Notes under the pieces: model-generated
Told to the model about the DNA's origin: nothing
The model's input: only the letters and a program-made list of their open reading frames with translations
The model's database searches: none
Source: Lysinibacillus sp. JNUCC-52
GTDB taxonomy: Bacteria; Bacillota; Bacilli; Bacillales_A; Planococcaceae
Direction: 5' to 3'
NCBI RefSeq assembly: GCF_015999545.1
Contig: NZ_CP065546.1
Location: 1,488,001-1,552,000, forward strand
Length of the DNA stretch: 64,000 nucleotides
Position numbers and translations under genes: made by a program
Shown here: positions 26,543-36,773 of the stretch, piece by piece
Numbering within the stretch: the stretch's first letter is position 1
Layout: each line of letters begins with the position of its first letter

Positions 26543-27148
26543 ATGGCTTGGGAAGTTTTTAGCATCATTGGGACAATTGCCTTCGCTATTTCCGGAGCAA
26601 TAATAGCAATGGAAGAAGAATACGATTTATTCGGTGTATATATACTTGGCATTGTAACTGCTTTTGGTGGTGGGGCCATTCGTAATTTATTGATTGGTCT
26701 ACCTGTGACAACATTATGGGGGCAAGATATGATGTTCCAAATTGCGATTGCTGCTATTACTATATTTTTTATTTTTCCACATCATCTTATACAGCATTGG
26801 CACCGTTGGGGCAATTTCACAGATGCTATTGGTTTATCGGCTTTTGCGATACAAGGTGCATTGTACGCTGTCAAACTCAATATGCCTATTAGTGCCGTAA
26901 TTGTTGCTGCTGTTTTAACTGGTTCAGGCGGTGGTATTGTTCGTGATTTATTGGCAGGACGTAAACCACTTGTTCTCCGCGATGAAATTTACGGTGTATG
27001 GGCAGCACTTGCTGGCCTACTTATTGGACTGGAGTTACTGCCAGGAGACATCTTCTTATATGCATTATTCGGAGTCATTACGATATTACGAGTTCTTTCT
27101 TATATGAAGAAATGGCGTTTGCCATTACGGAAATTAAATCGAGCATAA
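26543..27148 (+). CDS. TRIC/UPF0126-type membrane cation channel protein
   Basis: The 201-residue protein has about seven membrane segments made of two repeated halves, each with a Gly-rich turn: TAFGGGAIRNLLIGLP (about 39-54) and TGSGGGIVRDLLAGRKP (about 126-142). This is the prokaryotic trimeric intracellular cation channel family (UPF0126, YvgT-like). It probably conducts K+ or Na+ across the membrane. ATG 26543 is chosen over GTG 26540 because GGAGG at 26531-26535 gives a normal 7-base spacing. It is divergent from ynbB. Confidence 0.88.
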   Translation: MAWEVFSIIGTIAFAISGAIIAMEEEYDLFGVYILGIVTAFGGGAIRNLLIGLPVTTLWGQDMMFQIAIAAITIFFIFPHHLIQHWHRWGNFTDAIGLSAFAIQGALYAVKLNMPISAVIVAAVLTGSGGGIVRDLLAGRKPLVLRDEIYGVWAALAGLLIGLELLPGDIFLYALFGVITILRVLSYMKKWRLPLRKLNRA

Positions 27149-27208
27149 GCAATACCTTCTATTCATTCTTTTGCAGTATATAAAGAAGAAAATACGAGTT
27201 GATGGTAG

Positions 27209-27330
27209 CGAAGGCGGTGACTCCTGCAGGAACTGCACGCATAGTAAGACGCAACAAACGACGCGACAGCGACGGTTGCGGCTTACGATGTGCCCGCGGA
27301 AAGCACCCCCGCAGCGGACATCAACGGCAC
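27209..27330 (-). repeat. GC-rich intergenic repeat, copy B
   Basis: This copy shares GTGACTCCTGC, GTAAGACGCAACAAACG, GACGGTTGCGGCTTACG and GTGCCCGCGGAAAG with the other copies. Its outer arms GTTGATGGTAGCG and GCAGCGGACATCAAC can pair. Confidence 0.88.
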
Positions 27331-27398
27331 CGTAAAAAAGGGCTAGTTTCATTCTTTTGCAGTAAATAAAAAATTAGAAGAGAATACGAGTTGATGGG

Positions 27399-27520
27399 AG
27401 CGAAGGCGGTGACTCCTGCGGGAACAGCACGCTCAGTAAGACGCAACAAACGACGCGACAGCGACGGTTGCGGCTTACGGTGTGCCCGCGGAAAGCACCC
27501 CTGCAGCGGACATCAACGGC
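27399..27520 (-). repeat. GC-rich intergenic repeat, copy C
   Basis: It is nearly the same as copy B, 187 bp further on, and is followed by an extra hairpin TTAGATTGA.../TCAATCTAACAC ahead of the cobT 3' end. Confidence 0.88.
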
Positions 27521-27609
27521 GCAGTAAAAAATTGCTAGATTGATTCCAGTCAATCTAACACTTTTTCTCTTTTGTCCTCGCTCGAAGCTTTGACCTCTCA
27601 AATGCCCCA

Positions 27610-28668
27610 TCACTTCTCTTCAACTAGCGCCATCGTTTCTGCTAATGTAGCCATATTGCTCATCATCGAACAAGCTGCATCTAGAATTGGAAAGGCTAGT
27701 GCTGCACCAGAGCCCTCTCCCAATCGCATATTCATATGAAGCATCGGCTCAACTCCTAGCAATTCGGCTGCTATTTTGGCACCCGGCTCTTCAGAGGCAT
27801 GTGAAGGTATAATATAGTCTTGTACTTTTGGTTCAAGTTCATATGCTATTAGTGCTGCTATTGTAGAAATAAAGCCATCAATCACAACTGGTTTCCGATT
27901 TGCAGCTGCAGCTAGGATACTACCCGCCATCGCACCTATTTCTAACCCTCCCACTTTTGCAAGTATATCCAGCGCATCATGACGATTAGGTTTATTTATT
28001 TCAATGGCCTTTTGAATAATCGCTACTTTATGTTCAATTCCTCCTGCCCCAAGCCCTGCACCGAATCCCGTCACTTCCTGTGGATGACAACCACGAAGTA
28101 CTGATAATATAGCCGCACTCGGTGTTGTATTGCCGATGCCCATTTCACCTGTACCAAGAACATTTGCCCCTTTTGCTATTTCTGCTGTTGCAATTTCAAT
28201 ACCTACTTCAATTGACTGGATTGCCTCTTCCCTTGTCATTGCTGGACCTTTTGCCATATTGTCTGTACCATGCTTAATTTTTTTCATTAACACCTTAGCA
28301 TCAAGCGGTATATCCTCTTTGACTCCAACATCTACCGTTACAATTTTTGCATTTGTTATTTTGGCAATTGCACAAACACCTGTTACCCCTTTAGGGAAAT
28401 TTAATGTTTGTAAAAACGTGACATTTTGCGGATTTGATGTTACCCCCTCTTCACAAACACCATGATCAGCTGCACAAACAATGATTACTTTGTTATCAAG
28501 TTTTGGATATAGTTCTCCCGTAATACCAGCTAATTGTATAGCTAGCGACTCCAGTTTCCCTAAACTGCTTGGAGGCTTGCTAAGTGAATCAATACGTTCC
28601 TTAGCTTTTTCCTTCATTGTATTATTAGTAGGTTGAATGCGTTGAATCGTTTGTTGTAATAATTGCAT
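27610..28668 (-). CDS. cobT: Nicotinate-nucleotide--dimethylbenzimidazole phosphoribosyltransferase
   Basis: The 352-residue enzyme makes alpha-ribazole phosphate for the lower ligand of cobalamin. It shows the family marks DSLSKPPSSLGKLESLAIQLAG near the start, VIIVCAADHGVCEEGVT, LGTGEMGIGNTTPSAA, FGAGLGAGGIEHK and ASHASEEPGA-like PSHASEEPGAK, plus the catalytic Glu close to the end in GEGSGAALAFP. AAAGGAG is best spaced for the third of three tandem ATGs (28668); 28674 and 28671 are possible. A cobalamin riboswitch and terminator lie upstream. No other cob gene is in the window, so it acts in salvage or with a distant locus. Confidence 0.95.
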   Translation of the reverse strand: MQLLQQTIQRIQPTNNTMKEKAKERIDSLSKPPSSLGKLESLAIQLAGITGELYPKLDNKVIIVCAADHGVCEEGVTSNPQNVTFLQTLNFPKGVTGVCAIAKITNAKIVTVDVGVKEDIPLDAKVLMKKIKHGTDNMAKGPAMTREEAIQSIEVGIEIATAEIAKGANVLGTGEMGIGNTTPSAAILSVLRGCHPQEVTGFGAGLGAGGIEHKVAIIQKAIEINKPNRHDALDILAKVGGLEIGAMAGSILAAAANRKPVVIDGFISTIAALIAYELEPKVQDYIIPSHASEEPGAKIAAELLGVEPMLHMNMRLGEGSGAALAFPILDAACSMMSNMATLAETMALVEEK

Positions 28669-28719
28669 CATCATCTCTCCTTTTTTTAGCCATTTACATA
28701 TAGAATGAAAAAAAATAGA

Positions 28720-28766
28720 AAAGCCTGTAGTTTATTTCATAACAAATAAACTACAGACTTTTCCAT
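28720..28766 (-). terminator. Riboswitch expression-platform terminator before cobT
   Basis: GTCTGTAGTTTATTT pairs with AAATAAACTACAGGC, followed by TTTTCTATTTTTTTT. It stands between the riboswitch and the cobT ribosome site, so B12 binding would favour termination (inference from the layout). Confidence 0.85.
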
Positions 28767-28784
28767 CGTCTATATCATTCAAAG

Positions 28785-28942
28785 CAATTAGGCAGGTCTC
28801 CTGGCTCAATTTCAACATTTTATAGAACCTTCCCAGCATAACGCTAGTGGTATTTTCTATAAAACTCCATTTTACAGTGGTGGGACCGCTAAAGCATTTC
28901 ACTTTATTCCCTATTCTCCCATAATGGGCACCTAATGCTTTT
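28785..28942 (-). promoter_or_regulatory. Cobalamin riboswitch
   Basis: The minus strand has the B12 box AGCCAGGAGACCTGCC (28806-28791), and upstream of it AGGTGCCCATTATGGGAGAATAGGGAA, CCACCACTGTAA, then CCACTAG and GCTGGGAAGG in the order of the cobalamin element. It should sense adenosylcobalamin or a related cobalamin and control cobT. Confidence 0.93.
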
Positions 28943-29052
28943 ATGTAATTACTTTAAATTTACGATAAAGTTTTTTTCGTGTCAATATTGGATAAAGTTT
29001 GCGTGACAGCATTTTGTGCACTGCCAATGTTAAGTATAAACTAAATAAAATA

Positions 29053-29083
29053 AGGTATTTAACAACTGAATTGTTAAATACCT
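29053..29083 (-). terminator. Terminator after the rhodanese gene
   Basis: AGGTATTTAACAA pairs with TTGTTAAATACCT around 5 bases, then TTATTTTATTT on the minus strand. Confidence 0.8.
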
Positions 29084-29093
29084 GTGACCTACA

Positions 29094-29396
29094 TTATTTA
29101 AATTCTAATTCCCCATCATAAGCAAGCATGCCGCCTTCTAGGTTTGTTACATCAAAGCCTTGTGCTTCTAAATATGCACATGCATTTGCTGAGCGTCCGC
29201 CAGCTTTACAGACGATAATGTAAGGTTTAGATCTATCTATTTCTTCTAAGCGCTCAGGGATTGTTCCAAGTGCAATATGCTTAGCGCCTGGAATGACACC
29301 TTGTGCTACCTCGTCATCTTCTCGCACATCGATAATGTATAAGTCCTCGTTCGCATCTAGTTGTTCTAATAATTGCGTTGTATCCATCGATTTCAT
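29094..29396 (-). CDS. Rhodanese-domain protein
   Basis: The 100-residue single-domain rhodanese has DVREDDEVAQGVIPGAKHIALGTIPER and the active loop VCKAGGRSANAC with the sulfur-carrying Cys (about residue 67), then LEAQGFDVTNLEGGMLAYDGE. It should carry persulfide sulfur in the cytoplasm; the acceptor is unknown. ATG 29396 is chosen because GGAGG lies 9 bases upstream; the longer frame from 29420 would include it. It is separated from hfq by a terminator. Confidence 0.92.
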   Translation of the reverse strand: MKSMDTTQLLEQLDANEDLYIIDVREDDEVAQGVIPGAKHIALGTIPERLEEIDRSKPYIIVCKAGGRSANACAYLEAQGFDVTNLEGGMLAYDGELEFK

Positions 29397-29444
29397 CTTT
29401 ACAGTCCTCCAATATATCAATTTCCTATTACATTATAGCGTGAA

Positions 29445-29480
29445 CGAAAAAAAACAGCTAGTGATGTAACACTAGCTGCC
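29445..29480 (-). terminator. Terminator after hfq
   Basis: CAGCTAGTG pairs with CACTAGCTG, followed by eight T on the minus strand. Confidence 0.88.
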
Positions 29481-29491
29481 TAAAAATGACT

Positions 29492-29722
29492 CTATTCTTC
29501 TGTCTCTAAAAATTCGACTTGCTTTGCTGGAACGAAAGTAGAAATTGCGTGTTTGTAAATGAGATGCTGTTTACTTTCAGCATCGACTAGTAATACTGTA
29601 AAGTTATCATAGGATTTCACTGTTCCTTTTAGCTGGAACCCGTTTAACAGAAACACAGTTACAAAAACACTGTTTTTACGTAGATGGTTCAAAAACGTAT
29701 CTTGCAAATTGATTGATTTCAT
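29492..29722 (-). CDS. hfq: RNA chaperone Hfq
   Basis: The 76-residue Sm-fold protein forms hexamer rings that bind small RNAs and mRNA. Sm1 ([29 protein letters not shown]) and Sm2 ([10 protein letters not shown]) are complete. The tail is short, as in other Firmicutes. It lies 98 bp after miaA, the order found widely in bacteria, and closes the mutSL-glp-miaA run. Confidence 0.98.
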   Translation of the reverse strand: MKSINLQDTFLNHLRKNSVFVTVFLLNGFQLKGTVKSYDNFTVLLVDAESKQHLIYKHAISTFVPAKQVEFLETEE

Positions 29723-29820
29723 AGAATGCGCCTCCCCTACTCTCTTTCTACCTCTTCATTCCTATAGTAGCATGTTATCCCAATTTATCAATTAGTAATT
29801 TTTAGAAATTATTAAAGTTT

Positions 29821-30714
29821 TTAGTCTTTTTCAATAAAATGAATATCCATCTTATTGCGGAAATAAGTAAGTTGTCTTTTCGCATAGCGACGAGAATTTT
29901 GTTTTAAATTTTCAATTGCTTCTTCTAAAGTGCATCGACCATCTAAGTAATCATATATTTCCTTATAGCCAATTGCCTGAATTGACTGTACGCCTCGAAT
30001 ATTTTGCTGCCACAACCCTTGTACTTCTTGCAACAGCCCTTTGTCCATCATCAAATCTACTCTGCGATTTATGCGATCATATAACGCATCGCGTGACATA
30101 TTTTCACCTAACCCTATAATTAAATGGCGATAAAGGGGGATTTCTCCTCGATTGTGTTCTTCTGAGGCTTTTGAAACACCACTTAATTCAATCATTTCTA
30201 ATGCTCGAATGACGCGTCGCGTATTGTTAGGGTGAATTGTTTCCGCCGTTTTCGGATCCAATGCTAATAGTTTTGCATGCATTGCTTCAGGACCTAACTT
30301 TTCTAGCTCCTCATAATAAGCCTTTCGTGCTACCTCATCTACTTGCTCCTCGGTAAATTGGAAATCATAGAGCACGGCTTGTACATATAACCCAGAGCCT
30401 CCAACAATAATTGGTAGCTTTCCTCGTGCTTGTATTTCACTAATTTTGGCACGTACCAATTTTTGATAATCTGCTACCGAAAAGGATTCTGTAGGCTCCT
30501 TGAAGCTTAATAAATGATGTGGGACACCTTGCATCTCTTCCGCAGTAATTTTCGCAGTACCAATATCTAGGCCTTTATAAATTTGCATGGAATCGCCGTT
30601 AATAATTTCACCATTAAACTTTTTTGCTAACTCAATGCTCAGTGCTGTTTTACCAGAGGCTGTTGGTCCTACGATTGCTACAACCTCTGCTTGCTGTATT
30701 TTATTTTGTATCAT
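29821..30714 (-). CDS. miaA: tRNA dimethylallyltransferase
   Basis: The 297-residue enzyme adds an isopentenyl group to A37 of tRNAs reading UNN codons. It has the P-loop [17 protein letters not shown] (about 14-30), [38 protein letters not shown] and [11 protein letters not shown]. Its start overlaps the end of the hydrolase gene by 14 bp. MiaB, which adds the next methylthio group, is encoded 10 kb upstream in the same window. Confidence 0.97.
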   Translation of the reverse strand: MIQNKIQQAEVVAIVGPTASGKTALSIELAKKFNGEIINGDSMQIYKGLDIGTAKITAEEMQGVPHHLLSFKEPTESFSVADYQKLVRAKISEIQARGKLPIIVGGSGLYVQAVLYDFQFTEEQVDEVARKAYYEELEKLGPEAMHAKLLALDPKTAETIHPNNTRRVIRALEMIELSGVSKASEEHNRGEIPLYRHLIIGLGENMSRDALYDRINRRVDLMMDKGLLQEVQGLWQQNIRGVQSIQAIGYKEIYDYLDGRCTLEEAIENLKQNSRRYAKRQLTYFRNKMDIHFIEKD

Positions 30715-31621
30715 ACTTTTCTAACCACCGTAATAAAACTTGATGAACCGCCTGATGATTGTCTTCATTTAAAATTTCATGTCGCTTATCTTCAAATAAA
30801 TAGACTGTAACATCCTGTACACCTGCTGCTGCAAAGCGCTCTGCCACATTATACACACCGTGACCACCATCTCCAACAGGGTCCTTGCTACCACTTATCA
30901 AAAGGATCGGTAAGTTTTTATTTATTTTTTCAATCTCATTTTTTCGATTCAGTACCATAAGACCCGCCGTTAAATCAACAAAAAATTGATTGGTTGGTAT
31001 AAAGCCACAATATGGATCATCAATATATTTTTGCACCTCGTGCTCTACAGAACATAACCAATCATATGCTGTTTTAGCATTTGGAACTTGCTTATTGAAG
31101 CTCCCAAAGCTCAATTTGTTTAGTAAAGGGCTCTCCATCTCTTTGCCTCGTTGCATTGCCAATACTTGTGCGACATAATGCCCAATCTTATGCAGTGTTG
31201 AGACATTACCTGTTCCACAAAGTATAACGTTATCCACGTCATTGCTGTAAAGTTGAATATACCTTCTAGCAATGAAAGAACCCATACTATGTCCGAACAA
31301 GATGAATGGCACATCTGCAAATTGAGCATGCATAGCTACAATCACTTCATGAGCATCTTCTACAACACGATCAAAACCATTTTTTTCAGCGAAAAAGCCT
31401 AATGTGCCGTTGTAAGATGCCGTTTCTCCATGCCCACGATGATCATGCATCGTCACTGCATAACCTGCTACACATAATTTTTGAGCAAATTTTATATAGC
31501 GACCACTATGCTCTGCCATGCCATGTAAAATATGAATATGACCTATGCATGGAATAGTCGGCGTTAATGTTCGCGTAAACACAAAATGTCCATCTGACAT
31601 TTTCATATAACGCTCTTCCAT
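30701..31621 (-). CDS. Alpha/beta hydrolase (monoacylglycerol lipase/lysophospholipase type)
   Basis: The 306-residue hydrolase has the oxyanion HG motif in [20 protein letters not shown], the nucleophile elbow [14 protein letters not shown] (Ser about 103) and late acid and His sites in [17 protein letters not shown] and [11 protein letters not shown]. It should cleave monoacylglycerols or lysophospholipids. The place right after glpK-glpD fits: free glycerol or glycerol phosphate from lipids would feed the same route (inference). ATG 31621 is chosen because GGAGGTG lies 4-6 bases upstream, inside the end of glpD. Confidence 0.88.
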   Translation of the reverse strand: MEERYMKMSDGHFVFTRTLTPTIPCIGHIHILHGMAEHSGRYIKFAQKLCVAGYAVTMHDHRGHGETASYNGTLGFFAEKNGFDRVVEDAHEVIVAMHAQFADVPFILFGHSMGSFIARRYIQLYSNDVDNVILCGTGNVSTLHKIGHYVAQVLAMQRGKEMESPLLNKLSFGSFNKQVPNAKTAYDWLCSVEHEVQKYIDDPYCGFIPTNQFFVDLTAGLMVLNRKNEIEKINKNLPILLISGSKDPVGDGGHGVYNVAERFAAAGVQDVTVYLFEDKRHEILNEDNHQAVHQVLLRWLEKYDTK

Positions 31622-31622
31622 A

Positions 31623-33269
31623 TTACACCTCCACATCCGCAAAACTTGTCGCATCGATTATGGCTTGTTCTAATTGCGCAACATAGGTATTTCTTTGAGA
31701 TTCTGAATAGTGAAAACGCTGTTGCATTACTTGAATTACTTGCTCCTTATATCGTTTCACTGCATCAATATCAAAGTATAATAATCCCGTGCGACGAATA
31801 AAGAAATCACAAGGTGTGTACACCATTTCCGCTTCTATACCATAGAGCAGCATCGCATGTAACACGAGAGGCATTGTACTGCCATGCTCATGTAAATACT
31901 TCACCTGATCAAATAAAGCGTCCACATTCGTTCCATACTTTTGCACAAGATGCTTCGCTTCATCATAGTTCAGGCCATACTGCACACCTTCTCTTGCTTT
32001 ATACGCAGTGTAATCAGGGAAATTAATGGCATTAATGCCCTTTGCACCAGATAGAGATAGTTCACGTGTCATACATGGACTAGCATGCTTAAATTTATGA
32101 GTTTTGACGATTTTATCAACGATTGTTTCTGCCATTTGGCGGTAGCCTGTTAACTTGCCACCTGCAATCGTCATCAAACCACTTGATGCTGTCCAAATCT
32201 CATCTTTACGCGAAATTTCAGAAGGGTCTTTCCCCTTTTCGAAAATAAGTGGACGTACACCTGCCCAAGAAGATTCAATTGTTTCTCTTGTAATTTCGGC
32301 TGTAGGAAAAATATTTTTAGCAGCTTCAATTAAATAATCTACATCTTGTTGTGTTGCAGTTGGGTGTATAGGATTTCCTTCATAAACTGTATCCGTTGTC
32401 CCTATATAAGTTTTACCATCACGAGGAATAGCAAAAGCCATCCGACCATCTGGAATATCAAAATAGACGGCCTGTTGTAATGGGAAATGCTTTTGATTGA
32501 GGACGATATGGACACCTTTTGTCAGGCGTAATTGCTTTTTGTCCAACGCTTTATCCTTTTGTCGTACTTCATCTACCCAAGGGCCAGTAGCATTGACAAT
32601 TTGCGCAGCATGAACTTCCACTACTTTTCCTGTTACATGATCTTTTACTTTTGCGCCAATTAGCTTTTTCTTGTTATATAAAAATCCTGTCATTTCCGCA
32701 TAGTTTACACAAAGTGCGCCGTATTCAACCGCTTTTTTTAGCACTTCAATCGTTAACCGTGCATCATCTGTACGATATTCGACATAATAGCCACCTCCAA
32801 CGAGCTCATCTCGCTTTAATAGAGGCTCAAGCGCTGCTGTTTCTTGTGCACTTAGCATTGTGCGGCGTTCTTTCTTTTTGACACCTGCTAATCGGTCATA
32901 TACTTTTAATGCAATTGAAGTCGTTAAAGGACCAAGTGAACCATGCTTATATAAAGGCAACAGCATTTTTTCAGGTGTCGTTACATGAACAGCATTATCA
33001 TAAACGATTTCGCGTTCACGTCCAACTTCAGCCACTACCCCCATATCAAATTGTTTTAAATATCGAAGTCCTCCGTGGATAAGCTTTGTCGAACGGCTTG
33101 ATGTACCAGCAGCAAAGTCCTGCATCTCAATTAGTGCGACTGATAATCCTCTTGACGCGGCATCAAGTGCAATTCCAGCACCTGTAATACCACCCCCAAT
33201 TACTAAAACGTCAAAGCTATATTGCTCTAAATAATCGATAATTTTAGGTCGATGCTCAAATGAAAACAT
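31623..33269 (-). CDS. glpD: Aerobic glycerol-3-phosphate dehydrogenase
   Basis: The 548-residue FAD enzyme oxidises glycerol 3-phosphate to dihydroxyacetone phosphate at the membrane and passes electrons to quinone. The FAD site is VLVIGGGITGAGIALDAASRG (about 20-40), then SSRSTKLIHGGLRYL and NATGPWVDEVR, IPRDGKTYIGTTDT and SSWAGVRPL. ATG 33269 follows GGGGGAG; the longer frame from 33284 would contain it. It forms an operon with glpK (18-bp gap) and the hydrolase. Confidence 0.96.
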   Translation of the reverse strand: MFSFEHRPKIIDYLEQYSFDVLVIGGGITGAGIALDAASRGLSVALIEMQDFAAGTSSRSTKLIHGGLRYLKQFDMGVVAEVGREREIVYDNAVHVTTPEKMLLPLYKHGSLGPLTTSIALKVYDRLAGVKKKERRTMLSAQETAALEPLLKRDELVGGGYYVEYRTDDARLTIEVLKKAVEYGALCVNYAEMTGFLYNKKKLIGAKVKDHVTGKVVEVHAAQIVNATGPWVDEVRQKDKALDKKQLRLTKGVHIVLNQKHFPLQQAVYFDIPDGRMAFAIPRDGKTYIGTTDTVYEGNPIHPTATQQDVDYLIEAAKNIFPTAEITRETIESSWAGVRPLIFEKGKDPSEISRKDEIWTASSGLMTIAGGKLTGYRQMAETIVDKIVKTHKFKHASPCMTRELSLSGAKGINAINFPDYTAYKAREGVQYGLNYDEAKHLVQKYGTNVDALFDQVKYLHEHGSTMPLVLHAMLLYGIEAEMVYTPCDFFIRRTGLLYFDIDAVKRYKEQVIQVMQQRFHYSESQRNTYVAQLEQAIIDATSFADVEV

Positions 33270-33287
33270 ACTTTCTCCCCCCATTAG

Positions 33288-34781
<1,494 letters not shown>

Positions 34782-34866
34782 TCATTCTCCCCCTTAGGTT
34801 TTCACACCAGGCTCTTGATCGCTGTAGCTTTTCTTTATTGACTGCGACCACATTGCTTAGCTATTA

Positions 34867-36759
34867 CTACATTACCCGTTTGAACATTTTTTCCACTTCA
34901 TAGGTTGTAAAATGAATTAGTACTGGCCGACCATGCGGACAAGTAAATGGATTATCTGCTTCACGTAAATCATCTAGCAATGCAACCATTTGCTCTTTCG
35001 TTAAATAATGATTAGCCTTAATAGACTTTTTACAGCTCATCATAATAGCTGCCGCCTCACGCATTTTTTTAACATCCGCTTTTTTTGTCGTCAACACTTG
35101 CTCAATTAAATCCTCAATAATGTCTTGCTCCTCGCCATTTGGGAACCAACTTGGGTGCTCACGAATCACAAATGATGACTGTCCAAAATCCTCTAAAAAC
35201 ACGCCAACTGCCTCTAGCTGCTGTTTATTTTCACGCAGTATAAGCGCCTCATCTGCTGCGTAATGGAAGGTCAAGGGAAGTAATAATGTCTGTCGTTCGT
35301 TCGGATTAACTTGCCCAACCTTTTCACGGAAAAATTCGTATTTAATACGCTCCTGTGCGGCATGTTGGTCGATTAAATAAAAGCCGTCCTCCATTTGCGC
35401 CACAATATATGTCCCATGAATTTGTCCTACAACCTCAAGAGCAGGGAATGGTTCTTTTTTAGGCTCTTCTATTTGAGTTTCTTCAATGTGAGGCTCCTCA
35501 TTTAAAATTTCGCTATGCGCTATTGGTGCCTCTACTTCAACCTGATTAGTTTCTAATTGTTGCATTGGTTGCCAGCTCTCTTTTGTAACAGTAGCTGGGG
35601 CTAAAGGCTCCTCGTCGGGCAATATGCTAGATTCCTGAACAGTTTGCGCATCATAAAGCTTTTCAACGATAGCATTCATTTTTTCGACGTCCAGCTTCGG
35701 GGTAGGCTTCCATATATTTAACTGTTCTGTTGCGGGTTTCGGAATTTTTTCTTTCTTTTCCATTAGAGGTACACGCATCACTTCTCGAATTTTGCCACGA
35801 ATCGTTTCTTCGATTAATTTTAGTAGCTCTGGTTCTTTACTTAAACGGATTTGATGTTTCGCTGGATGGACATTTACGTCTGTTAAATAAGGATCGCCTT
35901 CAATATAAAGTGCTACAATTGGAAAACGTTCAATGGGTAAATACGTATGATACGCATCGATAATTGCCTTTTGCACCAAATAATGCTTCACCCAACGACC
36001 ATTGACAAACAGCGACATATAATTTTTAGAAGCACGTGTCACCTCTGGTAAAGATACAAAGCCCGACACCTTATAGTCATGGGATTCCCCTTGAAACGGC
36101 ACCATTTTTTTCGCATTATGCACGCCATAAATTGCGGCCAGTACTTGCTGTACATCGCCTCGTCCATTTGTCTGTAATAACTGCTGACCATTATGTAGCA
36201 ATCGAAACGCAATTTGGGGATTACCAAGCGCTAGACGGTTCATAAGATCAATTGTATGTCCAAGCTCTGTTTGTATCGTTTTCATATATTTTAAACGTGC
36301 AGGTGTATTGAAAAATAGCTGTGCCACTGTAATATCTGTTCCTTTACGTAAAGGCCCAGGCTTTTGCATTTTTACATGGCCTCCCTCTAATTCCACATAC
36401 GTCCCTGATTCACCAGTTGAAGTTATCATCGTCATTTTAGATACCGATGCAATGGATGCTAATGCCTCCCCACGAAATCCTAATGTACGAATACGAAATA
36501 AATCATGCTCCTGATGAATCTTACTTGTTGCATGGCGTGAGAAAGAGATCAGTGCGTCTTCCTCATCCATCCCACTACCATTATCAATTACTTGAATTGA
36601 AGTGAGGCCCGCTTCTAGTAAAAAGACATCAATGGACGTACTACCAGCATCAATCGCATTTTCGACTAATTCTTTCACTACAGACGCTGGTCGTTCTACT
36701 ACTTCCCCCGCGGCAATTCTATTGGATAGCCACGCGTCCATAATTTGAATTTTCCCCAT
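34867..36759 (-). CDS. mutL: DNA mismatch repair protein MutL
   Basis: The 630-residue protein has the GHKL ATPase domain (KELVENAIDAGST, VIDNGSGMDEEDA, RTLGFRGEALASIASV) and a C-terminal endonuclease domain with DQHAAQERIKYE (about 463-474), SCKKSIKAN and the final CPHGRPVLI. It therefore nicks DNA itself, as expected without MutH. A variable linker (about 335-440) is acidic and Gln-rich. It starts 14 bp after mutS. Confidence 0.97.
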   Translation of the reverse strand: MGKIQIMDAWLSNRIAAGEVVERPASVVKELVENAIDAGSTSIDVFLLEAGLTSIQVIDNGSGMDEEDALISFSRHATSKIHQEHDLFRIRTLGFRGEALASIASVSKMTMITSTGESGTYVELEGGHVKMQKPGPLRKGTDITVAQLFFNTPARLKYMKTIQTELGHTIDLMNRLALGNPQIAFRLLHNGQQLLQTNGRGDVQQVLAAIYGVHNAKKMVPFQGESHDYKVSGFVSLPEVTRASKNYMSLFVNGRWVKHYLVQKAIIDAYHTYLPIERFPIVALYIEGDPYLTDVNVHPAKHQIRLSKEPELLKLIEETIRGKIREVMRVPLMEKKEKIPKPATEQLNIWKPTPKLDVEKMNAIVEKLYDAQTVQESSILPDEEPLAPATVTKESWQPMQQLETNQVEVEAPIAHSEILNEEPHIEETQIEEPKKEPFPALEVVGQIHGTYIVAQMEDGFYLIDQHAAQERIKYEFFREKVGQVNPNERQTLLLPLTFHYAADEALILRENKQQLEAVGVFLEDFGQSSFVIREHPSWFPNGEEQDIIEDLIEQVLTTKKADVKKMREAAAIMMSCKKSIKANHYLTKEQMVALLDDLREADNPFTCPHGRPVLIHFTTYEVEKMFKRVM

Positions 36760-36773
36760 GGCGCTTCACTCCT

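Larger units (their letters stand above)
27164..27537 (-). repeat. 187-bp tandem duplication carrying repeat copies B and C
   Basis: CATTCTTTTGCAGTA starts at 27164 and again at 27351. Each unit continues with ATACGAGTTGATGG, then AGCGAAGGCGGTGACTCC, and ends ATCAACGGC, then GTAAAAAA and GCTAG. The two units differ at scattered bases and by small gaps, so the duplication is not brand new. Confidence 0.85.
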
